A stretch of 64,000 nucleotides of DNA from an uncultured Bacteroidia bacterium (GCA_903904515.1 CAIVCR010000078.1:1-64000), one strand, 5' to 3'; shown: positions 36,960-46,859, counted from the stretch's first letter. The notes: generated from the letters alone by a model not told the origin. Program-made: numbers and translations.

Positions 36960-38537
36960 TCACTGAGCTACCCAGGGGACCAATTTTGACGGATAATATT
37001 CAACCCCTTGAGCTTTTAAACGTCCGCCATGCTGACCAAGTCTTAACTTATACTCGTTCCAGTTTCCGGCAGCAGGAGCACGCCATCCCAGATCTGCCAG
37101 ACCCAAAAGTCGTGGGAAAACCATGTATTCCAACTGTTTCATCGTAGAGATGGTTTCGGTCCATAGCGGAGCCTCTATTCCCAGAATATTTTCCTTCCCG
37201 ACCCCGGGAACAAGAGTTGCCGGATCCCAGTCGTAGCATTTATCGACCTCGACATAACCTGCCCAGAACAACCCAAGATTTGTAGTTGAATCGTACTTCA
37301 TGTCGAGATAGGAATTGGCAGCGGGTGACATGATCACTTTTGCCCCTTGTTTAACCCCTTTTAATGCATTTTCAGCTTTTGCCCAATATTGCACCGAAGA
37401 GTTAGGAACCAGGGTAGTAAGAGCTATCTCATCCCAACCAATTACCTTTTTCCCGAGCTTACGCACTATTTCCTGAACACGGTTAACAAACGGAATATAA
37501 TCTTCAATTTTTGTCACATGTGATTCATCACCTCCAATATGTAAATAGGGGCCAGGGGTAATCGCCGCAAGTTCGCCAAAGACGTCGGAAATAAACTGAT
37601 AGGTAATCTCTTTGCCTGTGCACAACGTGCTAAATCCCACCTCTGTCCCGGAATAAAGTTCTGTCGCCTTATCATCGCAATTCAGTTCCGGATAAGAGGC
37701 CAGGCAAGCATTGGTATGTCCCGGCATATCAATTTCAGGAATGATCATGACATTTCGTTCTGCTGCATACTTCACGATATCTGAATATTGCTCCTGTGTA
37801 TAGAATCCTCCCTTTTCGCCACCTACCTGTGAACTTCCACCAATAGAGGTGAGTTTCGGCCATTTTTTGATCTCAATGCGCCATCCCTGGTCATCGGCCA
37901 GATGAAGGTGCAAAACATTCATCTTATATGCGGAAATCAAATCGATATACCGTTTAACATCCTTTACCTGGAAAAAATGGCGGGCAACGTCAAGCATTGC
38001 ACCACGATAGGAGTACTCAGGATAATCACGGATGGTCCCGGCGGGAATTTGCCATGGGCCTGCCTGATGGGTAGCACTCTCTATTTTAGCAGAAAACAGT
38101 TGTCTTATCGTTTGGATGCCATTAAACAGACCGGCAGATTTATTGGCAATAAGATTAATCGCTCCGGCTTTAATTGTAAGTTGATATCCTTCATCTCCCA
38201 ATTGTGCATCTCCAGAATTTATTGACAAATAGATGTTTCCAGGACTTTGATTTGCTGTAGCAATCCTGACAGCCATTCCAAAGCCTGTTGCAGGAGTTAA
38301 TTTACTGGCAAGATAATTCCCGATATTTTTGAGTTCCACACCCTGACCCGAGAGAAAGATCGTACTCTTTGGGGTTAACTTGAAATTCCCGCTGGCCGCA
38401 ATCACAGAAACCGGCTTTGGGATTAAACTTATTCCTGAAAGATCGGTTGAAGGAACTGCGTTTGAGATTGATTGAATAAAAAATAATCCTGAAATCAGAA
38501 TTAATTTGAGCAACTGTTTTTTTGTCTTCAGATTCAT
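36960..38537 (-). CDS. beta-N-acetylhexosaminidase, GH20
   Basis: Exported 525-residue glycosidase releasing terminal GlcNAc or GalNAc. Signal peptide about 1-27; N-terminal GH20b domain (about 35-165); TIM barrel with RGAMLDVARHFF, HLHLADDQGWR and the catalytic pair Asp337-Glu338 in HIGGDESH, using the substrate-assisted mechanism; a tryptophan and the tail LWTE shape the sugar pocket. Likely acts on chitooligosaccharides, glycans or peptidoglycan fragments. It has no SusCD partner in this window. Confidence 0.95.
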   Translation of the reverse strand: MNLKTKKQLLKLILISGLFFIQSISNAVPSTDLSGISLIPKPVSVIAASGNFKLTPKSTIFLSGQGVELKNIGNYLASKLTPATGFGMAVRIATANQSPGNIYLSINSGDAQLGDEGYQLTIKAGAINLIANKSAGLFNGIQTIRQLFSAKIESATHQAGPWQIPAGTIRDYPEYSYRGAMLDVARHFFQVKDVKRYIDLISAYKMNVLHLHLADDQGWRIEIKKWPKLTSIGGSSQVGGEKGGFYTQEQYSDIVKYAAERNVMIIPEIDMPGHTNACLASYPELNCDDKATELYSGTEVGFSTLCTGKEITYQFISDVFGELAAITPGPYLHIGGDESHVTKIEDYIPFVNRVQEIVRKLGKKVIGWDEIALTTLVPNSSVQYWAKAENALKGVKQGAKVIMSPAANSYLDMKYDSTTNLGLFWAGYVEVDKCYDWDPATLVPGVGKENILGIEAPLWTETISTMKQLEYMVFPRLLGLADLGWRAPAAGNWNEYKLRLGQHGGRLKAQGVEYYPSKLVPWVAQ

Positions 38538-38595
38538 CGTATTGCGTTTATTACAAAATATTATTTAGTTTGAATGAGTTGATAAATGTATCAAT

Positions 38596-41085
38596 TTAAG
38601 CCGAAATCTGTTTAGTAAAAACAAGATAATTGAGCACACATTTCAATTCTGCATAACTTACCAGATCGCCAAGACCCGCTTTTGCTGAGCCAAGATTCGT
38701 TGTACTGTTTTTCAAAAACCACTGCGAAATAAGTTTCACTTTATCCTTACTGACTAACAGGTCAATAGCCAGTTCGCCTGTCCCCACATAATGAGCCAGA
38801 TGTCCTTCAATCGTAGATATCGCCATACTCCGTTCATAGGCAATCTGAGCAATTGTTTTACCCCCTTTAAAAAGCTCATAACTAACAAGTTTTGTATCAA
38901 CCTTGGGTGCTTTTATCGGCTCTTCCGGCTCATCGTCAAACTGTCCGGCAGGGAGTTCCATTTTACTGTGAATCCTGTACTCAATGATTAATGGAAGAAT
39001 CTCTTTGCCAAATTGAGCTAACTTCTTCGCTCCAAAACCCTTTACCTTTTTTAACTCCGAAAGTGTTGAAGGGAGATGGGTGACCAGTTCAAGCAGCGTC
39101 TTTTGCGGCAGGATCATATAAGCATCAACATTGAGCTCATCAGCTTTATCACCACGCCAGGACTTAATCGATTTGTACAAATCCGGGTTTGGCATTAATC
39201 CGTCAGGTGAAAAGGTGGCACTCCTGAACTTTTGCTTTGACACGGAAGGTTCGATAGCTGATTTTGCCCGGATCTCCATATATTTTTTAACTGAAAAACC
39301 CGTTTTGCAACCATCCAGACAGGCCAGCTTCAGATGCACATCGTCACTTAATTTTGCAATCGCATCATTGACTGATTTCCTCACAACTTTATTATCAATC
39401 TCAACATCAAGACTTTTTAATCGCACAGAAACAATGAGCTCCAGCTTTTCTGAAAAATAGCCACAAGCTTTCTGAACCCGTTCCTGTAAAAGAAGATTCT
39501 CCTCAATATTCCTGTTCTCAGGAATCAAATTTCGTAATTGTCCTTTAAATTTCTCAGATACATCAAAGAGTTCTCTTCTTAATTCCAAATTCATTTTCTG
39601 AAGATTGTCTTTCAATACCGTATCGACACTCGCCTGATGCTCATCCATTAACTTAGCGCAATACCCCGTTCGTCGCAACAATGGCTGAAAATCAAAAAGT
39701 TCCATTAATAAAAGGCGCTGAAATTCAAGCTTTGATTCCTCTAAAAGCGCATTCCCGGGAGGATTCTGATGAATATCTTCATTAAAAACAGATATCCTGG
39801 AATCACTTTTTAGGGAGTGATTTGAGATTGGTGTACTGAGAACCATCCCTTCAAGAGTCTTGCACCGGCTGAGTGCAACATACACCTGTCCGTGCGCAAA
39901 TGCTGCCTTTGCATCGATGATCGCCTTTTCAAAAGTGAGTCCCTGACTTTTATGAATGGTGATTGCCCAGGCAAGTTTCAATGGAATCTGGCTGAATACG
40001 CCAAGGATCGACTCTTTGATCTCTTTGGTTTGATCGGCAATCGTATATTTTGTATTCTGCCACTCAACCCTTCCGGCAACAATATCGTCTTCATCACCCT
40101 GGCAACGCACATGAACCAGATCATCTTCAATTTTAATAACGGTGCCAATTTTACCATTGTAATAAAGTTTCTCCCTCGAGATATCATTCTTAACAAACAT
40201 CACCTGGGCACCAACCTTGAGCCTGAGTTCAAAATCGGTTGGGTAAGAGTACTCAGGAAATTCTCCTTCGATGGAAGCTTTAAATTCATGAACTTTTGAT
40301 GGCAATTTTGCCAGTTTGGAACCATTTAGCTCCTGTGACTGATAATTATGAGTTGTCAGGGTGATATAACCATCTCCGTCTTTGGTGACAAAATCAGGTA
40401 GATATCTCTTGTTTAAATCATCCAATGTTAGCTGATCAGCATTATTATCCCTGATTTTATTCAATAATTTAATAAAAGCCTCATCCCGCTGACGGAAAAT
40501 ATGCGTAAGTTCTATGCTTATGTAATCGGTCTTTTTTAATGCTTTGCTGCTGAAGAAATAGATTGTTTCGTAGTGCGGCCTTAACAAGCTCCATTCATCA
40601 TCTTTGACCACCGGTGCTAATTGCTGCAGGTCGCCGATCATCAGCAGTTGCACCCCCCCAAATGGTTGGTTTCGGTCTTTATAGCGGCGTAATACGCTGT
40701 CGATTCCATCGAGCAAATCGGCCCTTACCATGCTTATTTCGTCAATCACCAAAAGATCCAAACTCTTAAGAATAGCCACTTTTTCACGGTTAAATTTCTG
40801 GAAACCATCAGTAGAGCCGGGATTTGGGATTCCGGAATTTTCGGCCGGCAAAAAGGGGCCAAAGGGGAGTTGAAAAAACGAGTGAATCGTAACTCCTCCG
40901 GCATTAATAGCTGCAACACCCGTCGGTGCTACTACGACCATCCGTTTGGGAGAGTTACGTTTGAGTTGATGAAGGAAGGTGGTTTTACCGGTTCCGGCTT
41001 TCCCGGTCAGAAAGATGTGCTTACCCGTATATTGCACAAAATCAAAAGCCAACTGCAGCTGATCGTTACTGATAAATTCCGTCAT
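38596..41085 (-). CDS. PIF1-like helicase with HRDC and C-terminal HTH domains
   Basis: An 829-residue ATP-dependent 5'-3' DNA helicase. The PIF1/RecD-like core (1-420) has Walker A GKAGTGKT (28-35), Walker B VIDEISM, a QLAPV motif and the C-terminal TIHKSQGLTFEKAIID and YVALSRC boxes. After a coiled region comes an HRDC-like domain (about 645-710, LPSTLSELKKVKGFGAKKLAQFG) and a helix-turn-helix region (about 745-829, GKTIAQIAYERSMAISTIEGHL) as seen in RecQ proteins. The fusion is common in Bacteroidota. It probably resolves stalled forks or G-quadruplex DNA. Confidence 0.92.
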   Translation of the reverse strand: MTEFISNDQLQLAFDFVQYTGKHIFLTGKAGTGKTTFLHQLKRNSPKRMVVVAPTGVAAINAGGVTIHSFFQLPFGPFLPAENSGIPNPGSTDGFQKFNREKVAILKSLDLLVIDEISMVRADLLDGIDSVLRRYKDRNQPFGGVQLLMIGDLQQLAPVVKDDEWSLLRPHYETIYFFSSKALKKTDYISIELTHIFRQRDEAFIKLLNKIRDNNADQLTLDDLNKRYLPDFVTKDGDGYITLTTHNYQSQELNGSKLAKLPSKVHEFKASIEGEFPEYSYPTDFELRLKVGAQVMFVKNDISREKLYYNGKIGTVIKIEDDLVHVRCQGDEDDIVAGRVEWQNTKYTIADQTKEIKESILGVFSQIPLKLAWAITIHKSQGLTFEKAIIDAKAAFAHGQVYVALSRCKTLEGMVLSTPISNHSLKSDSRISVFNEDIHQNPPGNALLEESKLEFQRLLLMELFDFQPLLRRTGYCAKLMDEHQASVDTVLKDNLQKMNLELRRELFDVSEKFKGQLRNLIPENRNIEENLLLQERVQKACGYFSEKLELIVSVRLKSLDVEIDNKVVRKSVNDAIAKLSDDVHLKLACLDGCKTGFSVKKYMEIRAKSAIEPSVSKQKFRSATFSPDGLMPNPDLYKSIKSWRGDKADELNVDAYMILPQKTLLELVTHLPSTLSELKKVKGFGAKKLAQFGKEILPLIIEYRIHSKMELPAGQFDDEPEEPIKAPKVDTKLVSYELFKGGKTIAQIAYERSMAISTIEGHLAHYVGTGELAIDLLVSKDKVKLISQWFLKNSTTNLGSAKAGLGDLVSYAELKCVLNYLVFTKQISA

Positions 41086-41128
41086 CTTCTCAAACCGATA
41101 TTTTTGATAAAGTTACCAAAAATTTGAA

Positions 41129-41163
41129 TATCCCTGTCAGCGTTTGGAACCCTGACAGGGATA
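41129..41163. repeat. palindromic element, copy 1 (end of rhaA unit)
   Basis: TATCCCTGTCAG and CTGACAGGGATA form a perfect 12-base stem with an 11-base centre. It lies 14 bases beyond the rhaA stop codon. It is the same element as at 45220-45256 in opposite orientation: the centre here (CGTTTGGAAC) is close to the reverse complement of GGTTCCAAAC there. It may terminate rhaTMA transcription; there is no T-run. Confidence 0.8.
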
Positions 41164-41176
41164 GGAATTGTAAAAT

Positions 41177-42442
41177 TTATCTTTTACTCAAAACATCAGA
41201 TTCATACTGCTGTATTTCAGTTATATAATCCACACCAGCGGGAACGCCATTATCGAGACAATATTTATCGTAAACAGCTCCGAAGAGCATTGTCTTCATC
41301 CCCTCAAGGGAAGCTAACCGTTCAAAACTTTTCCCTTGCTCTTCAAATTTCCTGATCATCTCTGTCGGCTCAAGCAGCGCAAAAAGAAATGCCTGCTGGG
41401 CGGCACGGGTTCCAATAACATAAGCACCGATACGGTTTAAGCTTCCATCGAAAAAATCCAGTCCGATATTCACCCGATCGAGTGCCTTGCATCGAATAAC
41501 TTCCTGAGCCAGGAGGTTGAGTTCATCGCTAAAGGTTACCACATGATCACTATCCCACCTCACACCTCTTGAAACGTGCAACATGAGCTCATCGACAAAA
41601 AGCAAACACGAAGATATTTTATCTCCAACCTGTTCCGTAGGGTGAAAATGGCCCATATCGAGGCATAATAGTTTATTGTTTTTGATGGCATATCCCATGT
41701 AGAATTCATGCGAACCAACGACCATAGCCTCCGAACCAATTCCGAAAAGCTTACACTCAACCGAATCTTTAAGGTATTCTTTGGGGTATTCAACAGCGAA
41801 AATCTCATCCAGCGATTTCTGAAGAATGGCACGATGACCACCCCTGTCAACAGGCATATCTTTTGAACCATCGGGAATCCAATGATTCAAAACGCAAGGA
41901 GAGCCCAATTGCTTTCCTATTTCGGCGCCAATAACCCTGCATCTTTTCACATGCTCTATCCAGAATTGCCGGATGGTTTCATCCTTGCTGGATAAGGTAA
42001 ATCCGTCATCTGCCTTTGGGTGTGAAAAACACGAGGCATTAAAATCGAGACCTAATCCCTGGTTTTTAGCCCAATCGATCCATCCCTGAAAATGCTTAAC
42101 CTCAATCTGGTCACGATCGACAAATTGTCCTCCGAATTCACCGTAAATAGCGTGCAGGTTTAACCGTTGTTTCCCGGGCAATAAAGACATTGCCTTTTCA
42201 AGGTCCATCTTCATCTCAGCAATTGACCTCGCTTTCCCCGGATAGTTGCCGGTAACCTGTATGCCACCGCCACCTAACGTCGAATCTGGTGTTTCAAAAC
42301 CACCCACATCATCTGTTTGCCAGCAATGGAGTGAGATTTTCACACTGTTCATTTTGGCAATCGCCTTATCAGTATCTATACCCAACGCAGCATACTGCTC
42401 TTTAGCAAGGGCATACGCCCGCTCTACAAATTCTTTTTTCAT
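41177..42442 (-). CDS. rhaA: L-rhamnose isomerase
   Basis: Converts L-rhamnose to L-rhamnulose, the first catabolic step in the cytoplasm. The 421-residue enzyme has the family start with SVKISLHCWQTDDVGGFE, LNLHAIYGEF, NHWIPDGSKDMPVDR, metal-binding residues in GIGSEAMVVGSHEFYM and LDMGHFHPTE, and LDFFDGSLNRI. The ATG at 42442 is preferred over an upstream frame extension of seven residues. It is the last gene of rhaT-rhaM-rhaA; the kinase rhaB and an aldolase are not in the window. Confidence 0.96.
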   Translation of the reverse strand: MKKEFVERAYALAKEQYAALGIDTDKAIAKMNSVKISLHCWQTDDVGGFETPDSTLGGGGIQVTGNYPGKARSIAEMKMDLEKAMSLLPGKQRLNLHAIYGEFGGQFVDRDQIEVKHFQGWIDWAKNQGLGLDFNASCFSHPKADDGFTLSSKDETIRQFWIEHVKRCRVIGAEIGKQLGSPCVLNHWIPDGSKDMPVDRGGHRAILQKSLDEIFAVEYPKEYLKDSVECKLFGIGSEAMVVGSHEFYMGYAIKNNKLLCLDMGHFHPTEQVGDKISSCLLFVDELMLHVSRGVRWDSDHVVTFSDELNLLAQEVIRCKALDRVNIGLDFFDGSLNRIGAYVIGTRAAQQAFLFALLEPTEMIRKFEEQGKSFERLASLEGMKTMLFGAVYDKYCLDNGVPAGVDYITEIQQYESDVLSKR

Positions 42443-42504
42443 TGTATATGTTTTTATAATCAAAATTATCGAATTGCCGAATTTTCAAATTTTCAAATCT
42501 GATG

Positions 42505-42819
42505 CTATTTCATATAGAAAACTTCTTCAAGGGAAGTTATCACCGGCGAGTTATCAGGATTCGTTTCCATGATATCAGCCATAAACCCCCACCACTTTTG
42601 AACGATGGGATTACTTCCCAAGTCCTGGGACGACTCCTCCCCTGCCTGTTTCTGCACGGCAAAAAGTGTATTTGTTGACTCATCCAGAAAAATGGAATAA
42701 TCGGATACCCCCGTCGACCTGATCAGTTCAGCCAGTTCAGGCCAGATTTCGTCGTGTCTTTTCCGGTACTCCTCCTTGCATCCGGCCTTAAGTTTCATCT
42801 TAAAAGCGAATCGTTCCAT
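42505..42819 (-). CDS. rhaM: L-rhamnose mutarotase
   Basis: A 104-residue enzyme interconverting the anomers of L-rhamnose to supply the form used by the isomerase. Typical features: [44 protein letters not shown] with the conserved tyrosine, and [12 protein letters not shown]. It lies 8 bases after rhaT and 62 bases before rhaA, in one operon. Confidence 0.95.
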   Translation of the reverse strand: MERFAFKMKLKAGCKEEYRKRHDEIWPELAELIRSTGVSDYSIFLDESTNTLFAVQKQAGEESSQDLGSNPIVQKWWGFMADIMETNPDNSPVITSLEEVFYMK

Positions 42820-42827
42820 ACCACTGA

Positions 42828-43904
42828 TTATTTAATTGAATTTCCAATCCCAACGATAAACACAGAGAGCAGGATAACTGAAATCCCAACAACGATTGTT
42901 CTGAATGTTTTCCTGGAGACCCCTTTCCATTCACGGTTATAAAGTCCCCACATATTGGCTGTTAAAATAATAGTCGACATATGAAGGATCCATGAGCTGG
43001 CACCATTACCTAATTTACTCTCTCCCATCCCGTAAAAGAAAAACTGAGCAAACCAGACTGTTCCGGCTAAAGCAGCAAAGAAGTAATTATTGGCCAATGG
43101 GGTCTTTTTGTTCGTGTAATCACCATAAGTGTGGTTGCGGAAATTCAAAATCATTGTCCAGATAAAATTCGTTGTTAATCCGCCCCAAAGTAAAACAACG
43201 AACGTGACATTATTCTGATATAGAAATTCACCGTCATTAGGGTTTAAAGCTTTCCAGGCTTCATTGGCCACAATAGCCATCGGTTTACCTGCTTCAATCC
43301 CAAAATTAAAAAATGAGCTAAGAATACCCGAAATTACAGCAATGACAAGGCCTTTGACAAGGCTAAACTCTTTAACACTCTCCTTACTTAATTCGGGGGA
43401 AATCTCCTTTTCCTTCATCATTCCAGCCTTACCCGATATCGCAATGCCGGCAAGACAGACAAAAACACCAAACAAAACCATTTGACCTCCCGGATGGGTA
43501 ATCATATGGCTAAAGGATATTTTACCAGCTGTGTGAGCAAAACTATAATAGATAGGGGGTACCAAAGCACCGAATGCGGAGCAAAAACCTAAAATAACAG
43601 AGTTTCCCAATGACATACCCAGGTAACGAACACCAAGACCATAAGTCAAGCCTCCGATTCCCCAGATTAATCCCATTAAAAACACAATAGCCAAAACACT
43701 GACTGAAGTGGCCTGAATAATTGTACCAAATCCCGGAATGGTCAGCCAGGCTGCCAGGGGTGGCATTATCATCCAGGAGAAGAGCCCCCCGATAATCCAA
43801 TAACTTTCCCATGCCCAATCTTTTACCTTTTTAAAAGGCATATAAAAACTTCCGGAGGCAAACCCGCCGATCGAATGAAAGATAATTCCTAATAAAACTT
43901 GCAT
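42828..43904 (-). CDS. rhaT: L-rhamnose-proton symporter
   Basis: A 358-residue membrane protein with about ten helices, a member of the drug/metabolite transporter superfamily, importing L-rhamnose with H+. Conserved stretches include [41 protein letters not shown] and [10 protein letters not shown]. It begins the rhaTMA operon and is preceded by a full promoter match. Confidence 0.95.
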   Translation of the reverse strand: MQVLLGIIFHSIGGFASGSFYMPFKKVKDWAWESYWIIGGLFSWMIMPPLAAWLTIPGFGTIIQATSVSVLAIVFLMGLIWGIGGLTYGLGVRYLGMSLGNSVILGFCSAFGALVPPIYYSFAHTAGKISFSHMITHPGGQMVLFGVFVCLAGIAISGKAGMMKEKEISPELSKESVKEFSLVKGLVIAVISGILSSFFNFGIEAGKPMAIVANEAWKALNPNDGEFLYQNNVTFVVLLWGGLTTNFIWTMILNFRNHTYGDYTNKKTPLANNYFFAALAGTVWFAQFFFYGMGESKLGNGASSWILHMSTIILTANMWGLYNREWKGVSRKTFRTIVVGISVILLSVFIVGIGNSIK

Positions 43905-43962
43905 AATGGTTTTGTTAATTAATATAGTTATAGTACACTGATCATTTTCGAATCATGGGGAT

Positions 43963-43992
43963 CAAAGATACCCGCTAATTCAGGGGTGACAA
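43963..43992 (-). promoter_or_regulatory. rhaTMA promoter
   Basis: On the minus strand TTG (43990-43992) is followed after 19 bases by TATCTTTG (43963-43970), a full match to the Bacteroidota consensus, 58 bases before the rhaT start. The rest of this divergent gap (to 44179) probably holds regulator sites shared with the dehydrogenase gene, but I could not identify one. Confidence 0.7.
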
Positions 43993-44179
43993 TATACAAA
44001 ATGATTCATGATTTACCCAAAATGTCAATCAATTCGAAAAGTTAACAATCAAATGAATGTGAATTGTGTCAACCCATGGTATCCTCCCTTTTTTTGATCA
44101 TTTCTCACTACGATCCACAAGGGGAAATCGGGGCAAAAACTTTATCTTTACACCAAATATTAAACAAAACAATTTCACC

Positions 44180-45217
44180 ATGAAAGCGATGGTTTTAACC
44201 GGAATCAGGGAGATGGAGATGCAGGAATTCCCGATGCCTGAAATCAAAAACGACAACGAAGTGCTGATTAAAATGAAGGTCGTTGGCATTTGTGGTTCGG
44301 ATGTTCACTATTATTCGTTGGGAAAGATCGGAAGCCAGATCGTAAACTATCCATTTCCTGTCGGACATGAAGGGGCTGGGGAAGTGATTAGTATCGGGAA
44401 GATGGTCACCCGCGTAAAGCCCGGTGACCGGATAGCCATTGAGCCGGCTATGCCCTGCGGCGAATGTGATCAGTGCAGGGAAAATCGTCCTCATACCTGT
44501 CGGAAACTCCGCTTTTTGGGATGTCCCGGACAGGCTGACGGGTGTCTGAGTGAATATATTGTGATGCCCGAAAACAGCTGTTTTAAAATTGGAGATTCGA
44601 TGAGTTATACCGAAGCGGCTATCAGTGAACCGCTGGCCATAGGGGTTTATGCGGTAAATCAGTCGATTCCACTGAAAGATGCAACAGTGGGAATACTTGG
44701 ATTCGGTCCAATCGGGATGAGCGTTATCCTGCCTGCCATAACCAAGGGGGCCGGGAAAATTTATGTGACCGATTTGATTGATGAACGACTCACCATTGCC
44801 AAAGAGTGCGGTGCTACCTGGACCGGTAATGCCACGAAGGGGGATATCGTTGAACAAATTAAAAGGGAGGAGCCTTTGCTTCTTGATGTTATCTTCGAGT
44901 GCTGCGGGAAACAGGAAGCCATGGACCAGGCTATTGAACTTTTAAAACCCGGAGGAAAGCTTATGATCATCGGAATTCCTGAATTTGAACGGTGGAGCTT
45001 TAGTGTCGACAAACTGCGCCATAAGGAGATCAGCATCCAAAGTGTCCGCAGGCAAAATCATTCGGTCGAAGAGGCACTTGAGTTAATGGAAACGGGGAAA
45101 TTAAGCGTTGAGAAAATGGCCACTCACAGGTTCACATTTGATCAGACTAAAGCGGGTTTTGATCTGGTTACCGGATATAAAGATGGCGTTATGAAGGCGA
45201 TGATCGATTTTGATTAA
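44180..45217 (+). CDS. zinc-containing medium-chain alcohol/polyol dehydrogenase
   Basis: A 345-residue MDR dehydrogenase of the sorbitol/xylitol/threonine dehydrogenase group. Catalytic zinc ligands: Cys in GICGSDVHYY, His-Glu in GHEGAGEV; structural zinc cysteines in CGECDQCRENRPHTC; Rossmann motif GFGPIGM. It is divergent from rhaTMA, so a part in rhamnose or related sugar/polyol use is likely, for example oxidation of a sugar alcohol; the substrate cannot be read from sequence. The ATG at 44180 gives the usual MDR start (MKAMVL). Confidence 0.88.
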   Translation: MKAMVLTGIREMEMQEFPMPEIKNDNEVLIKMKVVGICGSDVHYYSLGKIGSQIVNYPFPVGHEGAGEVISIGKMVTRVKPGDRIAIEPAMPCGECDQCRENRPHTCRKLRFLGCPGQADGCLSEYIVMPENSCFKIGDSMSYTEAAISEPLAIGVYAVNQSIPLKDATVGILGFGPIGMSVILPAITKGAGKIYVTDLIDERLTIAKECGATWTGNATKGDIVEQIKREEPLLLDVIFECCGKQEAMDQAIELLKPGGKLMIIGIPEFERWSFSVDKLRHKEISIQSVRRQNHSVEEALELMETGKLSVEKMATHRFTFDQTKAGFDLVTGYKDGVMKAMIDFD

Positions 45218-45219
45218 CC

Positions 45220-45256
45220 ATATCCCTGTCAGGGTTCCAAACCCTGACAGGGATAT
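45220..45256. repeat. palindromic element, copy 2 (end of dehydrogenase gene)
   Basis: ATATCCCTGTCAGGGTT and its exact reverse complement AACCCTGACAGGGATAT form a 17-base stem with a 3-base loop, starting 2 bases after the dehydrogenase stop and ending 3 bases before the convergent DUF2961 stop. It likely acts as a two-way terminator and is the same family as copy 1 at 41129. Confidence 0.85.
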
Positions 45257-45259
45257 GAA

Positions 45260-46405
45260 TTAATTTACCTCTAATTCATCCTTGGAAGGAAGTGGTGGAA
45301 AGGTTTGATGGGGTTCGGTCTGATACCAGAAAGCGACAGAAGCAACATCGTCCTGTAATGGGAGGTAGCGCCCTTCACTTCTCCATCCCAACGCCTGGAT
45401 GGTTACTTTCAGATCTTTTTCAAAACGGATAGGGTCGGCTATATGCCAGCGATAGAGTCCAAACCGTAAGCCTGGACGGTATGCTTCATCCGGCAGGATT
45501 ACCTGATGCAACCCTGAATAAGGTGAGCAAAACGGACTGTATTTACCCTTGTGATCAAAATTGTAGGAGCCACAGAAATAATCTTCCAATCCGGTTCCGC
45601 AGATTGTCGGGAAAGTGGTGTCACCATCCATAAAAAACTTGATCTCTCCTTCGCCCCACCAGCCGTTATTTTTAGACTGCCATGCGAGATAGGTGCCAAC
45701 ATACTGTCCCTTTCCTTTTATCTGATCGACAATCGTATAGACATCCTTATATTTTATAGGATTAGTCCGGTGAAATTGAGCGTGAAAGTAGGAGGCATTT
45801 TGAGGAACCTCTGTGAGACAATAATCTACCTGATAATAAAGTGACATTTGCTTCACATCGAGATTTTGCATCGTGATTTTACATTTTTTCCGGAAGGGCA
45901 TTGGCCAGTAGCAATTGAATGCACTCCCGGGATTTACACAAACTGCCAGGGACTGCAGTGGTGCATATTCGCCCCATCCCATGCCGAAAAAATCCCCGAC
46001 AGGACACTCAACCGAAGGTTCCTTCTCGTCATCCCAGTATATCCGGAGGATTGAAAATCGCCAGTTTCCGGTAGGTGTCATCCAGATGTGCTCAATAGAA
46101 CCCTGACCGTCAATCTCCGCAAGGGTAAACGTTTGCCCTTTGGCAATCTCAATAAACGGATTTAATTTCCATCCCTGTCCAAGGTCGCGGGCAGCATTTG
46201 AGGCAGAACCTTCACCAACTTTAGCCATTCCACCTTTGCCTTTCTCTCCGGTAAAGTTCTCAGGACTGATTGAACGGCTCTTTGCATTTGACAGCATGTA
46301 GAGATTTCCGAGATTGTTCTGCATTCCATTGAATGGCGTATTCTGACAAAACATAGCAGGGGGAATCATCATGGAAATGATGAGAAATACAACTAATTTT
46401 TTCAT
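45260..46405 (-). CDS. DUF2961 protein, GH172-like glycoside hydrolase
   Basis: A 381-residue exported protein (signal peptide about 1-20) with the DUF2961 fold: SRSISPENFTGEKGKGGMA, IEHIWMT, a conserved WGEGEIKFFMDGD and GTGLEDYFCGSYNF whose glutamates are candidate catalytic residues. Characterised relatives (GH172) act on fructofuranosyl or arabinofuranosyl linkages. Length agrees with the short Bacteroidota members. Its place next to the rhamnose genes suggests polysaccharide use; substrate unknown. Confidence 0.85.
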   Translation of the reverse strand: MKKLVVFLIISMMIPPAMFCQNTPFNGMQNNLGNLYMLSNAKSRSISPENFTGEKGKGGMAKVGEGSASNAARDLGQGWKLNPFIEIAKGQTFTLAEIDGQGSIEHIWMTPTGNWRFSILRIYWDDEKEPSVECPVGDFFGMGWGEYAPLQSLAVCVNPGSAFNCYWPMPFRKKCKITMQNLDVKQMSLYYQVDYCLTEVPQNASYFHAQFHRTNPIKYKDVYTIVDQIKGKGQYVGTYLAWQSKNNGWWGEGEIKFFMDGDTTFPTICGTGLEDYFCGSYNFDHKGKYSPFCSPYSGLHQVILPDEAYRPGLRFGLYRWHIADPIRFEKDLKVTIQALGWRSEGRYLPLQDDVASVAFWYQTEPHQTFPPLPSKDELEVN

Positions 46406-46511
46406 GGATTATGAGTTAAAGTTTGATAAAATCAATTTGGTTACAATAATACGTAAATCTTTAAATTGATTTTCCTGTGCAAATACTAATTTCGATGAAA
46501 AGAGATAATAT

Positions 46512-46859
46512 CTACAACAATTTTACCCACACACAACACCCCTTGTCGTCAAAGGCACACTCGGTGTAATATTTTTTATCAAGGTTTCGGAAAGCATCAA
46601 CAAGCTCATCCTCAGTGAATTTAAATCCAAGTTTATTGACTAAGAATTCCAGGGAGAACTGTTCGTTTTTAGTTGGAAAATCTCTGTTCAGATTCAGCAG
46701 AAAATTGTAAACGACCAATTCCAAAGGGGACAACTCCTCTTTAATGGGGATTTCTGGTGTTACCTTGATACACCCAGCAGTTTTTAACAAATGAAATAAA
46801 TCATGTTCCTCAACATCGGCCAACTCTTTATAAGTTTGGCTTGAATCATTATTTCCCAT
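46512..46859 (-). CDS. hypothetical protein
   Basis: A 115-residue acidic soluble protein without signal peptide or membrane helix. It is mostly predicted alpha-helix and contains LVVYNFLLNLNRDFPTKNEQFSLEFLVNKLGF, which resembles a small helical domain, and ends with two cysteines (TECAFDDKGCCVW) plus Cys at about residue 30. I do not recognise the family. It is a lone gene between the DUF2961 gene and tRNA-Pro. Confidence 0.6.
   Translation of the reverse strand: MGNNDSSQTYKELADVEEHDLFHLLKTAGCIKVTPEIPIKEELSPLELVVYNFLLNLNRDFPTKNEQFSLEFLVNKLGFKFTEDELVDAFRNLDKKYYTECAFDDKGCCVWVKLL

Noticed and set aside
44195-44857. 220-codon open frame antisense to the dehydrogenase
   Set aside because: The dehydrogenase motifs on the plus strand are complete; the antisense frame has no recognisable domain.
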